From positions 70,782 to 134,781 of the forward strand of contig CAMJPL010000004.1 of assembly GCA_946407735.1 (NCBI GenBank): DNA of 64,000 nt, written 5' to 3'. Source of the DNA: an uncultured Clostridia bacterium. GTDB lineage: Bacteria > Bacillota > Clostridia > Oscillospirales > CAG-272. This document shows positions 1 to 9,377 of the stretch, one piece after another; within the stretch, counting starts at the first letter, position 1, and each line of letters starts with the position of its first letter. Under the pieces are notes generated by a model. It made no database searches. It saw only the letters and a list, made by a program, of their open reading frames with translations, and had not been told where the DNA came from. The translations under genes and the position numbers were made by a program.

Positions 1-3000
1 ATCACGAAGCTGACTCACATCACTGACGAGATGGTGAAGGACGCCGATCCCGATTCGGACGTCGTCAGGCGTTTTCTCGAATGGGCGGGCGGAAGACTGC
101 TTATCGCCCACAACGCCGGCTTCGATACCGGCTTTATCCGCGTCGTCGCCGACAGGGACGGCCTTGAATACAGCAACCCGTATCTCGACACGGTCGCCCT
201 CTCGCGATTCATCAATCCCGAGCTGCAGAATCACAAGCTCGACACGCTGGCCGACTATTTCGGTCTGGGCGATTTCAACCATCACCGCGCCTGCGACGAC
301 GCCGAGATGCTGGCGATGATCTTTTTCGCCATGTGCGACAAGCTCAAAAAGGAGGGAGTCACCGATTTTCCCTCGATGCAGCGCGCAATGGCCGACACCG
401 CCGATCCACTCAAGCTCAAGCCGTATCATATAATCCTGCTCGTAAAGAATCTCACCGGGCTTAAAAACCTCTACAAGATCATATCACGCAGCTATCTGAA
501 TTACTACCGCCGTTATCCCAGAATCCCGAAGACGCTTCTCTCCGAATACCGTGAGGGGCTGATCGTCAGCTCGGCATGTCAGGCAGGAGAGCTTTTCCAG
601 GCGATACTTGACAACCGCTCGGAAAACGACCTCGTCGAGATCTGCCGGTTCTACGACTATGTCGAGATCCAGCCGCTCACGAACAACCGCTTCCTCATAA
701 ACGAAGGCAAGGCGGGATCGGACGACGATCTCATAGCGCTGAACAGGCGCGTGATCGAGATCGCGAAAAAGGCGGGACGCCCGGTATGCGCGACCTGCGA
801 CGCTCACTTCCTAAACAAGGAGGACGAGATCTACCGCGCCATTTTACAGTCCGGGATGAAATTCGCCGACGCCGACAGGGACTGCTCGCTCTATCTGCGC
901 AACACCGATGAGATGCTCGGCGAATTCACCTATCTCACCCCGGATGAGGCGTATGAGTACGTCGTCGAGAACACCAACAAGATCGCCGACATGGTCGAGG
1001 AGATCCGCCCGATACCGAAGGGCACCTTCACGCCGAAGATGGAAGGCGCTGAAGAAGATCTTCAGCGGATGTGCTGGGAAAGAGCGAAGGAGCTTTACGG
1101 CGACCCGCTGCCCGAGATAGTCTCTGCACGTCTTGAGAAGGAGCTCGGCCCGATCATCAAATACGGCTTCGCCGTTCTTTACATCATCGCCCAGAAGCTG
1201 GTGTCATACAGCGAGAGCCAGGGATATCTCGTCGGATCGAGAGGCTCGGTCGGCTCGTCGTTCGTCGCCTCGATGGCCGGCATATCGGAGGTCAATCCTC
1301 TGCCGCCGCACTACCGCTGCCCGAATCCGGAATGCAAGCATGTCGAGTTCATAACCGACGGCAGCTACGGCTCGGGCTTCGATATGCCCGACAAAAATTG
1401 CCCCGAATGCGGCACGCCGATGATCGGCGACGGGCATGACATCCCCTTTGAGTGCTTCCTCGGCTTCAAGGGCGACAAGGAGCCGGATATCGACCTGAAT
1501 TTCTCCGGCGACGTTCAGGGACGTGTGCACAAATACACGGAGGAGCTGTTCGGCGCCGAAAACGTCTTCCGCGCCGGTACGCTCGGCACCCTCGCCGACA
1601 AAACTGCCTACGGCTTCGTGGTGAAATACCTCGAGGGCAAGGGCATCATGGTAAACAAGGCTGAGATCGACCGCCTCGTCGGCGGCTGCGTCGGCGTAAA
1701 GCGCACAACCGGTCAGCACCCGGGCGGCATCGTCGTCATACCGAAGGAATACGAGGTCGAGGACTTCACGCCGGTCCAGCATCCGGCGGACGATCCCAAC
1801 TCAGATATCATCACGACACACTTCGCCTTCACATATCTGCACGATACGATCCTCAAGCTCGACGAGCTGGGACACGATGTGCCGACCAAATACAAGATGC
1901 TCGAGCGGTACACCAACACCTCGGTGCTCGACGTCAAGATGAACGACAAGGCGGTATACGCCCTGTTCGAGTCCCCCGCCCCGCTCGGAGTCACGGCGGA
2001 GGATATCGGCTGCCCGCTCGGCACGATCGGTCTGCCAGAGCTCGGCACGCGCTTCGTACAGCAGGTGCTGGTCGAGGCGAAGCCGAAGAACTTCGCCGAT
2101 CTTCTTCAGATTTCCGGCATCACGCACGGCACCGGCGTATGGCTCGGCAACGCGCAGGATCTGATCAAGGCTGGGACCACCGACCTCGCCGGAGCGATAG
2201 GCACACGCGACTCGATAATGCTGACGCTTATCCAGAAATACGGCGTCGAGAACGGCATGGCCTTCAAGATCATGGAGATGGTCCGCAAAAACAAGAAGGG
2301 CAAGCCCATACCCGACGAGATGGTCGCCACCATGCGTGAGCACGGCGTGCCGGAATGGTACATCGACTCCTGCTCGAAGATACGGTACATGTTCCCCAAG
2401 GCACACGCCGCCGCCTATGTCATGTCGGCGATCCGCCTCGGCTGGTACAAGGTGCATATGCCGGTAGAGTTCTACGCCGCCTTCCTGTCGGCCGCTCCCG
2501 GCGGCTTTGACGGCGAACTCGTCGGCAAGGGCAGGAACGCCGTCCGCCAGACGATGTCCGAGATCGAGAAAAAGGGCGCCGGAGCGTCGCAGAAGGAGAG
2601 CGAGCTTTACACCACGATGCAGATGGTGAACGAAGCGCTCTGCCGCGGCGTGAAATTCCTGCCGGTCGACCTGTACAAGAGCGACGAGAAGTATTTCCTG
2701 CCCGAGGACGGCGCCATACGCATGCCGTTCAACTCGCTTCCCGGGCTCGGAGACGCCGCGGCTCACTCGATATTCGAGACGGCGAAGGCGAATCCCGAGC
2801 TGTCGGTAGAAGAGCTTCGCCTAAAGGCCGGGCTGTCAAAGAGCGTGATCGAGATCCTCGACCGCAACGGCGTGTTCAGCACGATAAGCGAGACGAATCA
2901 GATCACCCTGTTCGGCAGCTCCGCCGGAATGCCGAAGGCTGCCGCCTCGCCCGCCGGGGAGGAGAAGCCGAAACCGGCGGCGGTCAGCGTTTCAGAGGCC

Positions 3001-3048
3001 GAAAACACCGCCGCCATCGGTGAAAGCGACCAAATTACTTTATTCTGA
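1..3048 (+). CDS. polC: DNA polymerase III alpha subunit, PolC type (5' truncated by window edge)
   Basis: Replicative DNA polymerase with built-in proofreading. The frame is open from base 1, so the start and the N-terminal OB/PHP part are outside; 1015 residues remain of a family usually near 1400-1450. Visible in order: the rest of the DEDDh 3'-5' exonuclease (AHNAGFD at 36-42, HHRACDDAE at 94-102), the second PHP part, the polymerase core with a zinc-binding insertion (CPNPEC at 440-445, CPEC at 467-470) and the catalytic PDIDLNF at 495-501. The C-terminus carries the beta-clamp peptide QITLF twice, at 967-971 and as the last five residues, joined by an Ala/Pro-rich linker. The his promoter follows directly downstream. 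Identification is firm; the double clamp motif is the unusual part. Confidence 0.97.
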   Translation: MTKLTHITDEMVKDADPDSDVVRRFLEWAGGRLLIAHNAGFDTGFIRVVADRDGLEYSNPYLDTVALSRFINPELQNHKLDTLADYFGLGDFNHHRACDDAEMLAMIFFAMCDKLKKEGVTDFPSMQRAMADTADPLKLKPYHIILLVKNLTGLKNLYKIISRSYLNYYRRYPRIPKTLLSEYREGLIVSSACQAGELFQAILDNRSENDLVEICRFYDYVEIQPLTNNRFLINEGKAGSDDDLIALNRRVIEIAKKAGRPVCATCDAHFLNKEDEIYRAILQSGMKFADADRDCSLYLRNTDEMLGEFTYLTPDEAYEYVVENTNKIADMVEEIRPIPKGTFTPKMEGAEEDLQRMCWERAKELYGDPLPEIVSARLEKELGPIIKYGFAVLYIIAQKLVSYSESQGYLVGSRGSVGSSFVASMAGISEVNPLPPHYRCPNPECKHVEFITDGSYGSGFDMPDKNCPECGTPMIGDGHDIPFECFLGFKGDKEPDIDLNFSGDVQGRVHKYTEELFGAENVFRAGTLGTLADKTAYGFVVKYLEGKGIMVNKAEIDRLVGGCVGVKRTTGQHPGGIVVIPKEYEVEDFTPVQHPADDPNSDIITTHFAFTYLHDTILKLDELGHDVPTKYKMLERYTNTSVLDVKMNDKAVYALFESPAPLGVTAEDIGCPLGTIGLPELGTRFVQQVLVEAKPKNFADLLQISGITHGTGVWLGNAQDLIKAGTTDLAGAIGTRDSIMLTLIQKYGVENGMAFKIMEMVRKNKKGKPIPDEMVATMREHGVPEWYIDSCSKIRYMFPKAHAAAYVMSAIRLGWYKVHMPVEFYAAFLSAAPGGFDGELVGKGRNAVRQTMSEIEKKGAGASQKESELYTTMQMVNEALCRGVKFLPVDLYKSDEKYFLPEDGAIRMPFNSLPGLGDAAAHSIFETAKANPELSVEELRLKAGLSKSVIEILDRNGVFSTISETNQITLFGSSAGMPKAAASPAGEEKPKPAAVSVSEAENTAAIGESDQITLF

Positions 3049-3075
3049 GACAACTCTGTTTGTCGGAATATCGGA

Positions 3076-3104
3076 TTGACTTTAGCGTGATAATATGGTA
3101 AAAT
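3076..3104 (+). promoter_or_regulatory. Promoter of the histidine operon
   Basis: TTGACT (3076-3081), a 17-nt spacer and TAAAAT (3099-3104) form a near-consensus sigma-A promoter. The start point would fall near 3111, giving a leader of about 50 nt with no room for a T-box. A second TATAAT at 3149-3154 lies only 6 nt before the hisZ ATG but has no matching -35. Confidence 0.85.
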
Positions 3105-3121
3105 ATTAATACACTAAAGTC
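3078..3121. promoter_or_regulatory. Inverted repeat bracketing the his promoter (candidate operator)
   Basis: GACTTTAGCGT (3078-3088) is mirrored by ACACTAAAGTC (3111-3121), 11-nt arms with one mismatch and starts 33 bp apart, about three helical turns. One arm overlaps the -35 element and the other the predicted transcription start. Each arm is itself a partial palindrome of the form ACTNNAG. The placement fits a repressor operator; a TrpR-superfamily HisR/YerC-type regulator is a guess from the pathway, not seen in the window. Confidence 0.6.
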
Positions 3122-3160
3122 ATGATATACTCTGCCATCAAACCGCTGTATAATTTCTAA

Positions 3161-4357
3161 ATGAACAAAAGAAACAAGGGCGTGCCGGAAGGCACGCGGG
3201 ATATCATCTTTGAGGAAGCACGTCTCCGCCGCGAGATCGGAAGAAGGCTTGAAAACGTGTATGAAAACGCCGGATTCGACTGCGTCAGCACACCTGCGGT
3301 CGAATATTACGACGTTTTCGATTATCCGGGACAGTCGATCGGACAGGAGCAGATGTTCAAGCTCACCGACCCGAGCGGACAGCTGATAGTCCTTCGCGCC
3401 GACAACACCACCCCCGTCGCCCGGATCGCCGCGACCAAGCTGCGCACGGCTCCGCTTCCGCTCAAGATATACTACACTCAGGACGTCTGGCGCATCGAGA
3501 AGGGCTATTCGGGACGCAGATCTGAATACACCCAGAGCGGAGCCGAGCTTATCGGCGCTCCGGGACTCAAAGGGGATCTCATCTGTCTGTCCTGCGCCAT
3601 CGACGCGCTGGCTTCGATAGGCGCCGATTTCAAGCTCGAGCTCGGATGCGTCGGGTATTACTCGGCCATCGTCGACGCGCTCGACCTTTCGGATGAGGAC
3701 AAGGCCGATGTGCTCAGATGGATCGACGCGAAGAACAGCGTCTCGCTCTCGGGCATGAGCCGCCGTATAGACGACGCCGAGGGCTTCGACAGGGTGAGAC
3801 GCCTTCCGCTTCTCTACGGCGACGGCAGGATATTCAGGGAGGCCGAATCCCTCGCCGAGGGGAACGAAAAGGCGCTCGAGTCTCTCTCATACCTGCGCCG
3901 TCTGTATGACGCCGTATGCTCCGCAGGATACGCCGAGAAGATCATTATAGATCTCGGCATGGTCCACTCGATCGATTACTACACCGGCGTGGTATTCACC
4001 GGATATATTGCCGGAGCCGGAGAGCCGGTGCTTACCGGCGGAAGATATGACAATCTGATATCCAACTTCGGCGGCGCTTCCCTTCCCGCGACCGGATTCG
4101 CCATCAACCTCGCGCTCGTATGCGACGCTCTGCGCGGATATGAATGCGGGAAAAAGCCGGCCGATATGCTGATATATTTCACTCCGGACGATTTTTCCGC
4201 CGCGAGAGAATACGCTGCGAAGGCCGCCGAAAACGGTCTGTCGGCCGAGCTGTCGTCCGCCGCCAGCTTTGACGAGGCGATAAGTGAGGCGAGATCGCGC
4301 CGTATAAGCCGTGCCGTAGATATGAGCGGCGGCAGGGCTAAAGCCGTCGATGTCTGA
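3161..4357 (+). CDS. hisZ: ATP phosphoribosyltransferase regulatory subunit
   Basis: Histidyl-tRNA synthetase-like paralogue that completes the first enzyme of histidine synthesis when HisG is the short form. At 398 residues it keeps the class II synthetase-like core (GVPEGTRD near the N-terminus, RADNTTPVAR around 86-95, TGGRYDNL in the C-terminal half) and has no full anticodon-binding domain. It is the first gene of the operon and is followed after 18 nt by a short hisG, the expected pairing. The ATG has no convincing Shine-Dalgarno sequence (upstream is AT-rich, ending TTCTAA), so initiation may be weak or unusual. HisS itself is the alternative, but length, missing C-terminal domain and context favour HisZ. 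Confidence 0.93.
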   Translation: MNKRNKGVPEGTRDIIFEEARLRREIGRRLENVYENAGFDCVSTPAVEYYDVFDYPGQSIGQEQMFKLTDPSGQLIVLRADNTTPVARIAATKLRTAPLPLKIYYTQDVWRIEKGYSGRRSEYTQSGAELIGAPGLKGDLICLSCAIDALASIGADFKLELGCVGYYSAIVDALDLSDEDKADVLRWIDAKNSVSLSGMSRRIDDAEGFDRVRRLPLLYGDGRIFREAESLAEGNEKALESLSYLRRLYDAVCSAGYAEKIIIDLGMVHSIDYYTGVVFTGYIAGAGEPVLTGGRYDNLISNFGGASLPATGFAINLALVCDALRGYECGKKPADMLIYFTPDDFSAAREYAAKAAENGLSAELSSAASFDEAISEARSRRISRAVDMSGGRAKAVDV

Positions 4358-4375
4358 AGCCGGAGGATATGAAAT

Positions 4376-5014
4376 ATGATCAGAATGGCGCTTACAAAAG
4401 GGCGCATTGAGGAAAAGGCGCTCGAAATGCTCTCCGCGTGCGGCTACGACGTGTCCGAGCTCGAGCCGGACAGACGCGGGCGGAAACTGTTCTTCCGCGT
4501 GGGAAACGCCGATATAGAGATAGTTCTGGCGAAGGCGGCTGACGTAATTACCTATGTGAGTCACGGCGTGTGCGACGCCGGGATCGTCGGCAAGGACACC
4601 ATCATGGAGTCGGACGGACGCTTCCACGAGCTTCTCGACCTTAACTTCGGCCGGTGCAGATTCGCGCTGGCAGGACCTGCCGGAAAATACGATGAGTTCA
4701 GACGCGGATACGGGCACAAGATCATAGCCTCCAAATACCCGCGGGTGACAAAAAACTATTTCGACAGCCTCGGAAGCGACGTCGAGATAGTAAAGATCGA
4801 AGGCTCGGTAGAGCTCGCGCCGCTGCTCGGGCTGTCCGACGCCATAGTCGATATCGTCGAGACCGGGAGCACGCTAAAGGCGAACGGGCTCGAGGTATGG
4901 GAGGACGTGGCGAGGATCAGCGCGAGGCTGATAGCCAACGTCGCTTCGGTGAAGCTGAAAAAGGCGGAGATAGATCCGCTCGCAGCCGCCCTTGAAACAA
5001 GGATTGAGGACTGA
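4376..5014 (+). CDS. hisG: ATP phosphoribosyltransferase, short form catalytic subunit
   Basis: Catalyses condensation of ATP with PRPP, the committed step of histidine synthesis. At 212 residues it is the HisG-S form without the C-terminal ACT-like regulatory domain, matching the hisZ just upstream. Visible motifs are the N-terminal RMALTKGRI, DAGIVGKDT in the first half and the PRPP-binding stretch IVDIVETGSTLKANG near 160-175. GGAGG at 4362-4366 lies 9 nt before the ATG. Histidine feedback would be expected to act through the HisZ-HisG complex, a known property of this form. Confidence 0.96.
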   Translation: MIRMALTKGRIEEKALEMLSACGYDVSELEPDRRGRKLFFRVGNADIEIVLAKAADVITYVSHGVCDAGIVGKDTIMESDGRFHELLDLNFGRCRFALAGPAGKYDEFRRGYGHKIIASKYPRVTKNYFDSLGSDVEIVKIEGSVELAPLLGLSDAIVDIVETGSTLKANGLEVWEDVARISARLIANVASVKLKKAEIDPLAAALETRIED

Positions 5015-5015
5015 A

Positions 5016-6308
5016 ATGCTGAAATTATACGATAAATCCACCATCCCGGACCTGATGAGAAAGCTCTCCGACAGGGCCGACAACACCCCGCCCGAGATAC
5101 TTTCTACCGTCGCCGGAGTAATAGACGACATAAGAAAAGGCGGCGACAGCGCTCTCAGGGAATACACTAAGCGGTTCGACAAGGTGGACGTCTGCGATTT
5201 CCGCCTTTCGCGTGAGGAGATAGACAAGGCCGTCTCGAAGGTGGATCCCGAGCTTATTAAGACCATGGAGAAGGCGGCCGACAACATCCGCACCTTCCAT
5301 GAAAAGCAGCTTGCGCAGAGCATGTGCGATTCCCGCCCCGGGATAATGATGGGACAGCGCGTGATACCTCTCGCGAGGGTCGGACTCTACGTCCCCGGCG
5401 GCACTGCCGCCTATCCGAGCTCGGTGCTGATGAACGCGATCCCCGCGAAGGTGGCGGGGGTGAAGGACCTCGTGATCGCGACTCCGCCGAAGGCTGACGG
5501 GATAAATCCTGTCGTCGCCGCCGCGGCGAGGATCGCCGGGGTGGACAGCATAATAACCGCAGGCGGCGCGCAGGTTGTCGCCGCCATGGCGTACGGCACC
5601 GAGAGCATCAAGAGAGTCGACAAGATCGTCGGTCCCGGCAACATCTTCGTGGCTACGGCGAAGCGTCTCTGCTACGGCGCCGTCGACATCGACATGATAG
5701 CCGGTCCGAGCGAGGTGCTGGTAATAGCCGACGACTCGGCAGATCCGGCCTTTATCGCTGCCGATCTTATGGCGCAGGCCGAGCACGATCCGCGCGCCGC
5801 CGCGATACTCATAGCGACAGACGAAACGGTGATAAAAGCCGTCGAGAGCGAGATCGAAAGGCAGATAAAGCTACTGCCGCGCGCCGACGTGATCAGGCAG
5901 TCGCTTGAAAGCTACGGCTCGGCCGTCGCCGTCGATTCGGTATCAGAGGCCGTCGCTCTCGCAAACGAGATCGCCCCGGAGCATCTTGAGCTTGCCGTGC
6001 GCGACCCGTTCGCGCGGCTCGGAGACGTCGAAAACGCCGGTTCGATCTTCCTCGGCGAGAATACGCCGGAGCCTCTGGGAGATTATTTCGCAGGACCGAA
6101 TCACGTGCTTCCGACAAACGGCACGGCAAGATTCTCATCCGGTCTCAACGTCCAGAGCTTCGTAAAGAGATCGACCTATCTCTATTACGACAGCGCCAGT
6201 CTGCTGAGCTCGGCGGACGACGTCGTCCGCTTCGCCCGCGCCGAGGGTCTCGACGCTCACGCGAATTCGATCATACAGCGCCAGATCAGAGAGAATAACA
6301 AGAAATGA
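5016..6308 (+). CDS. hisD: Histidinol dehydrogenase
   Basis: Zinc- and NAD-dependent four-electron oxidation of histidinol to histidine, the last step of the pathway. 430 residues, the usual length. Recognisable motifs are the GLYVPGGTAAYPSSVLM loop, GPGNIFVATAKR, IAGPSEVLVIAD, QAEHDPRAA and the metal/catalytic stretches EIAPEHLEL and GPNHVLPT. I choose the ATG at 5016 over a TTG at 4992, because GAGGA at 5006-5010 is correctly spaced for it and it starts 1 nt after the hisG stop. It ends in an ATGA overlap with hisC, indicating translational coupling. Confidence 0.97.
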   Translation: MLKLYDKSTIPDLMRKLSDRADNTPPEILSTVAGVIDDIRKGGDSALREYTKRFDKVDVCDFRLSREEIDKAVSKVDPELIKTMEKAADNIRTFHEKQLAQSMCDSRPGIMMGQRVIPLARVGLYVPGGTAAYPSSVLMNAIPAKVAGVKDLVIATPPKADGINPVVAAAARIAGVDSIITAGGAQVVAAMAYGTESIKRVDKIVGPGNIFVATAKRLCYGAVDIDMIAGPSEVLVIADDSADPAFIAADLMAQAEHDPRAAAILIATDETVIKAVESEIERQIKLLPRADVIRQSLESYGSAVAVDSVSEAVALANEIAPEHLELAVRDPFARLGDVENAGSIFLGENTPEPLGDYFAGPNHVLPTNGTARFSSGLNVQSFVKRSTYLYYDSASLLSSADDVVRFARAEGLDAHANSIIQRQIRENNKK

Positions 6309-7393
6309 ACGATTTTCTTTCCGATAAGATCAGAAGGCTCGAGGAATATCTTCCGAACACCGAGATTCTGCCGATAAGGCTCGACGCGAACGAAAGCCCG
6401 TATCAGATATCCGACGCCCTCAGAAAGGACTTCGAAGACCTGATATCGCCGATGGAGTTCAACCGCTATCCCGATCCGTACGCGGCGGACATAATCGGAG
6501 CGTACGCGAAAGCGTATGATCTGCCGCCGGATCACATCGTATGCGGCAACGGATCGGACGAGCTCATATCCATCATCTGCGGCTCATTCCTGTCGAAGGG
6601 CGACGCCGCTCTGACGCTGAGCCCGGATTTCTCGATGTATGAGTTCTATTCGGGTCTTGCCGAGGCAAAGCCGGAGATATACAGAAAGCCGGACGGGATA
6701 ACGATAGATTTTGACGCCGTGCTCTTTGAAGCCGGGCGCAGCAGCGCGAAGCTGATCATCTTCTCGAATCCCTGCAATCCCACGTCGGTCATCTGCCCCC
6801 GCGATGTCATACTCGATCTCGTCCGCCGCGCGGCGGACATCGGCGCTCTTGTCGTCGTCGACGAGGCTTATATGGATTTCGCCCGCTCGGACGAGTCGGT
6901 GATGAAAACAGAGATACTCGACAGCAGTCCCAATCTGATCGTGCTGAGGACGCTTTCAAAGCTCGGGCTAGCCGGTCTGAGGCTCGGCTTCGCCGTCGGG
7001 AATACCGGGCTCATAAGGGCGATAAAAAAGGTAAAGAGCCCTTACAACGTAAATCTCGTGTCGCAGGCCTTCGGCGCCGCGGCTCTGAGCCGCTTCGGCG
7101 AATTCAGGGAGAAGGCGGAGACAGTTAAACTCGAGACCGCCCGCATGTACGCCGAGCTGATCCCGTATTCTGGAGTCATAGGATTTGAGCTTCCCGAGCC
7201 GGACACCAATTTCATCTATATGAAATTCCCGTCAGACGAAGCGCCTTTATCCATCTGGGAAAAGCTGCGTGACAGGGGGATATCCGTCCGCCACTTCAAG
7301 AGTCAGTCGGCGCTGAGGATCACCGCCGGGCTGCCTGAGGAAAACGCCGCCTTCATCCGGGAGGTAACCGAGATTTTCGCCGATCTGAGGTAA
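6305..7393 (+). CDS. hisC: Histidinol-phosphate aminotransferase
   Basis: Fold-type I PLP enzyme transferring the amino group from glutamate to imidazole acetol phosphate. 362 residues. It shows LDANESPY near residue 26, CGNGSDELI, the FSNPCNPTS loop, VDEAYMDF and the PLP lysine in TLSKLGLAGLRLGF (Lys219). Start by ATGA overlap with the hisD stop. Position between hisD and hisB supports HisC rather than another class I aminotransferase. Confidence 0.96.
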   Translation: MNDFLSDKIRRLEEYLPNTEILPIRLDANESPYQISDALRKDFEDLISPMEFNRYPDPYAADIIGAYAKAYDLPPDHIVCGNGSDELISIICGSFLSKGDAALTLSPDFSMYEFYSGLAEAKPEIYRKPDGITIDFDAVLFEAGRSSAKLIIFSNPCNPTSVICPRDVILDLVRRAADIGALVVVDEAYMDFARSDESVMKTEILDSSPNLIVLRTLSKLGLAGLRLGFAVGNTGLIRAIKKVKSPYNVNLVSQAFGAAALSRFGEFREKAETVKLETARMYAELIPYSGVIGFELPEPDTNFIYMKFPSDEAPLSIWEKLRDRGISVRHFKSQSALRITAGLPEENAAFIREVTEIFADLR

Positions 7394-7398
7394 ATGAC

Positions 7399-8013
7399 AT
7401 GGCAAACAGAAACGAAGATAAAAACGCCGTCCGGGCGGCGGCTCTCGACCGGAGGACGCTCGAAACCCAGATACAGATGTCCCTCGAGCTCGACAGACGC
7501 GGCAGCGGCGGGCTTTCCGGCAGCACCGGCATCGGATTTTTCGACCATATGCTGAATTCCTTCGCCGTGCACGGCGGGTTCCTCATCACCCTGAGCATGA
7601 AGGGTGATCTTGACGTCGACGCGCATCACAGCGTCGAGGACGTCGGGATCGTGCTCGGAAAGCTGTTCGCCGAGACGCTCGGCGACCGCTCGGGGATAGC
7701 CAGATTCGGGATGTCGTATGTCCCGATGGACGAGGCTCTCGCCCGCTCGGTCATAGATATCTGCGGCCGGCCGTATCTCGTCTTCGACGCCGCATTCAAA
7801 AATCAGTCGGTCGGGGCGTTCGACAACTGCCTTACGGTCGAGTTTTTCCGCGCTCTCGCCGTGAACATGGGCGCTACCCTTCACATAAAGCTTGAGTACG
7901 CCGAAAACGATCATCATGCCATCGAGGCCATATTCAAAAGCGCGGCGAGGGCGATATCGCAGGCAGCCGAGATAACCGGCGGCGGCGCTCTGTCCGCGAA
8001 AGGGAGCCTGTGA
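7399..8013 (+). CDS. hisB: Imidazoleglycerol-phosphate dehydratase
   Basis: Manganese enzyme dehydrating imidazole glycerol phosphate. 204 residues, the monofunctional form without the histidinol phosphatase domain. The two pseudo-repeats carry the metal-binding clusters DAHHSVEDVGIVLG and ENDHHAIEAIFK, plus GFFDHML near the start. A GAGG 8 nt upstream supports the ATG. No histidinol-phosphatase gene is evident inside the operon, so that step must be served by a gene elsewhere; the phosphoesterases later in the window are not obvious candidates. Confidence 0.96.
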   Translation: MANRNEDKNAVRAAALDRRTLETQIQMSLELDRRGSGGLSGSTGIGFFDHMLNSFAVHGGFLITLSMKGDLDVDAHHSVEDVGIVLGKLFAETLGDRSGIARFGMSYVPMDEALARSVIDICGRPYLVFDAAFKNQSVGAFDNCLTVEFFRALAVNMGATLHIKLEYAENDHHAIEAIFKSAARAISQAAEITGGGALSAKGSL

Positions 8014-8639
8014 TGGGCGGGATCGGCATAATCGACTACGGAGCCGGGAACCTTCACAGCGTCAAGGGCGCTCTCGATCTTCTCGGCATAAGGAATTTCG
8101 TCTCGCGCGATAAAGCGGAGCTTGAAAAGGCGGACGGGCTGATCCTCCCAGGAGTCGGGGCATTTCCGTCGGCGATGTCGCTACTCGGCGAAGCTGGGCT
8201 TGTCGGATTCATAAAGGAGCAGTCCGAAAAGAAACCGCTTTTGGGGATATGTCTCGGCATGCAGATGCTTCTGTCGGTCGGGCATGAGTTCTGCGACTGC
8301 GAAGGGCTCGGGCTGATCCCGGGCGAGGTGAAGATGCTGTCGGCGTATGAGAAAGACAGCCGCTTCAAGATCCCTCACATGGGCTGGAACATCCTCGATT
8401 ACGACCGCGGCGATCCGCTGTTCGCCGGGATAGACGAGCCCATCTACACATATTTCGTGCATTCGTTCAAAGCCGTGCCGGACGATCCGGACGATATCTC
8501 CGCCTCGACCCGCTACGGCGAGCAGATAACTGCCGCCGTGCACAGAAAAGGCGGGTACGTCTGGGGGACGCAGTTCCATCCGGAAAAGAGCGGCGAAAAA
8601 GGGCTGATGATGCTGAAAAATTTCGCTTCGCTTTCATGA
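8013..8639 (+). CDS. hisH: Imidazole glycerol phosphate synthase, glutaminase subunit
   Basis: Class I glutamine amidotransferase that feeds ammonia to HisF. 208 residues with the N-terminal GIIDYGAGNLHS, the nucleophile elbow GICLGMQML (catalytic Cys near 80) and the C-terminal QFHPEKSG carrying the His/Glu of the triad. The ATG at 8013 overlaps the hisB TGA and has AGGGAG at 8001-8006; the GTG one codon earlier would be less well spaced. hisF follows after hisA, the normal arrangement. Confidence 0.96.
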   Translation: MGGIGIIDYGAGNLHSVKGALDLLGIRNFVSRDKAELEKADGLILPGVGAFPSAMSLLGEAGLVGFIKEQSEKKPLLGICLGMQMLLSVGHEFCDCEGLGLIPGEVKMLSAYEKDSRFKIPHMGWNILDYDRGDPLFAGIDEPIYTYFVHSFKAVPDDPDDISASTRYGEQITAAVHRKGGYVWGTQFHPEKSGEKGLMMLKNFASLS

Positions 8640-8650
8640 GGTAGGCAGAG

Positions 8651-9373
8651 ATGATCATTATTCCAGCGATAGACCTGCTCGGCGGCATGTGCGTAAGGCT
8701 CAGGAAGGGCGAATACGGCACCGCGTCGAAGGTTGCCGAGGATCCGGCCGAGACACTGCTCGGCTTCGCCGAAGCCGGAGCCGAATATATACATCTCGTC
8801 GATCTCGACGGCGCGAAAGCCGGAGCGCCTGTAAACGACGGCATAATCAGAAACCTGATAAAGCTCTCTCCCGTCCCGGTCGAGATAGGCGGCGGGATAC
8901 GCACGTACGAGTCGGCGAAAGACTATCTCGACGCCGGGGCCGGGCGGATCATTCTCGGCTCGGTCGCGCTTACATCGCCTGAACTGGTGAAGCGCCTTGC
9001 CGCCGAGTACGGCGGCCGCATCGCCGTCGGCATCGACGCCCGGAACGGGATCGTGAAGACGTCAGGCTGGCTCGAGGATTCCAACGCGCGGTTCGACATC
9101 CTCGCCTCCGAGATGGAAAAGGCCGGGGTAAGATGCGTTATCTACACCGACATCGAGCGTGACGGGATGCTTTCCGGCGTCGATCTGAAAGGCCTCGCGA
9201 AACTTAAGGAAGTGCTCTCGCCCGACACGAAAATCACGGCGTCAGGCGGCGTCTGCGGCATCGGCGACATCCGCGCTCTGAAAGAGCTGGGGATATACGG
9301 TGCCATAACCGGCAAGGCCGTCTACTCTGGAGCGCTCGACCTGCGCGAGGCCATCGCCGTGACAAAGGAATGA
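8651..9373 (+). CDS. hisA: ProFAR isomerase (phosphoribosylformimino-AICAR-phosphate isomerase)
   Basis: TIM-barrel Amadori isomerase, 240 residues. It shows the two-fold repeated barrel typical of HisA/His[15 protein letters not shown] at the start (catalytic Asp8 position), EIGGGIRT in the first half, VGIDARNG and [12 protein letters not shown] (second catalytic Asp) and [15 protein letters not shown]. It is close to hisF (4-nt gap), with which it shares ancestry. A PriA-type dual function is possible in lineages lacking trpF but cannot be judged here. Confidence 0.96.
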   Translation: MIIIPAIDLLGGMCVRLRKGEYGTASKVAEDPAETLLGFAEAGAEYIHLVDLDGAKAGAPVNDGIIRNLIKLSPVPVEIGGGIRTYESAKDYLDAGAGRIILGSVALTSPELVKRLAAEYGGRIAVGIDARNGIVKTSGWLEDSNARFDILASEMEKAGVRCVIYTDIERDGMLSGVDLKGLAKLKEVLSPDTKITASGGVCGIGDIRALKELGIYGAITGKAVYSGALDLREAIAVTKE

Positions 9374-9377
9374 GTGT

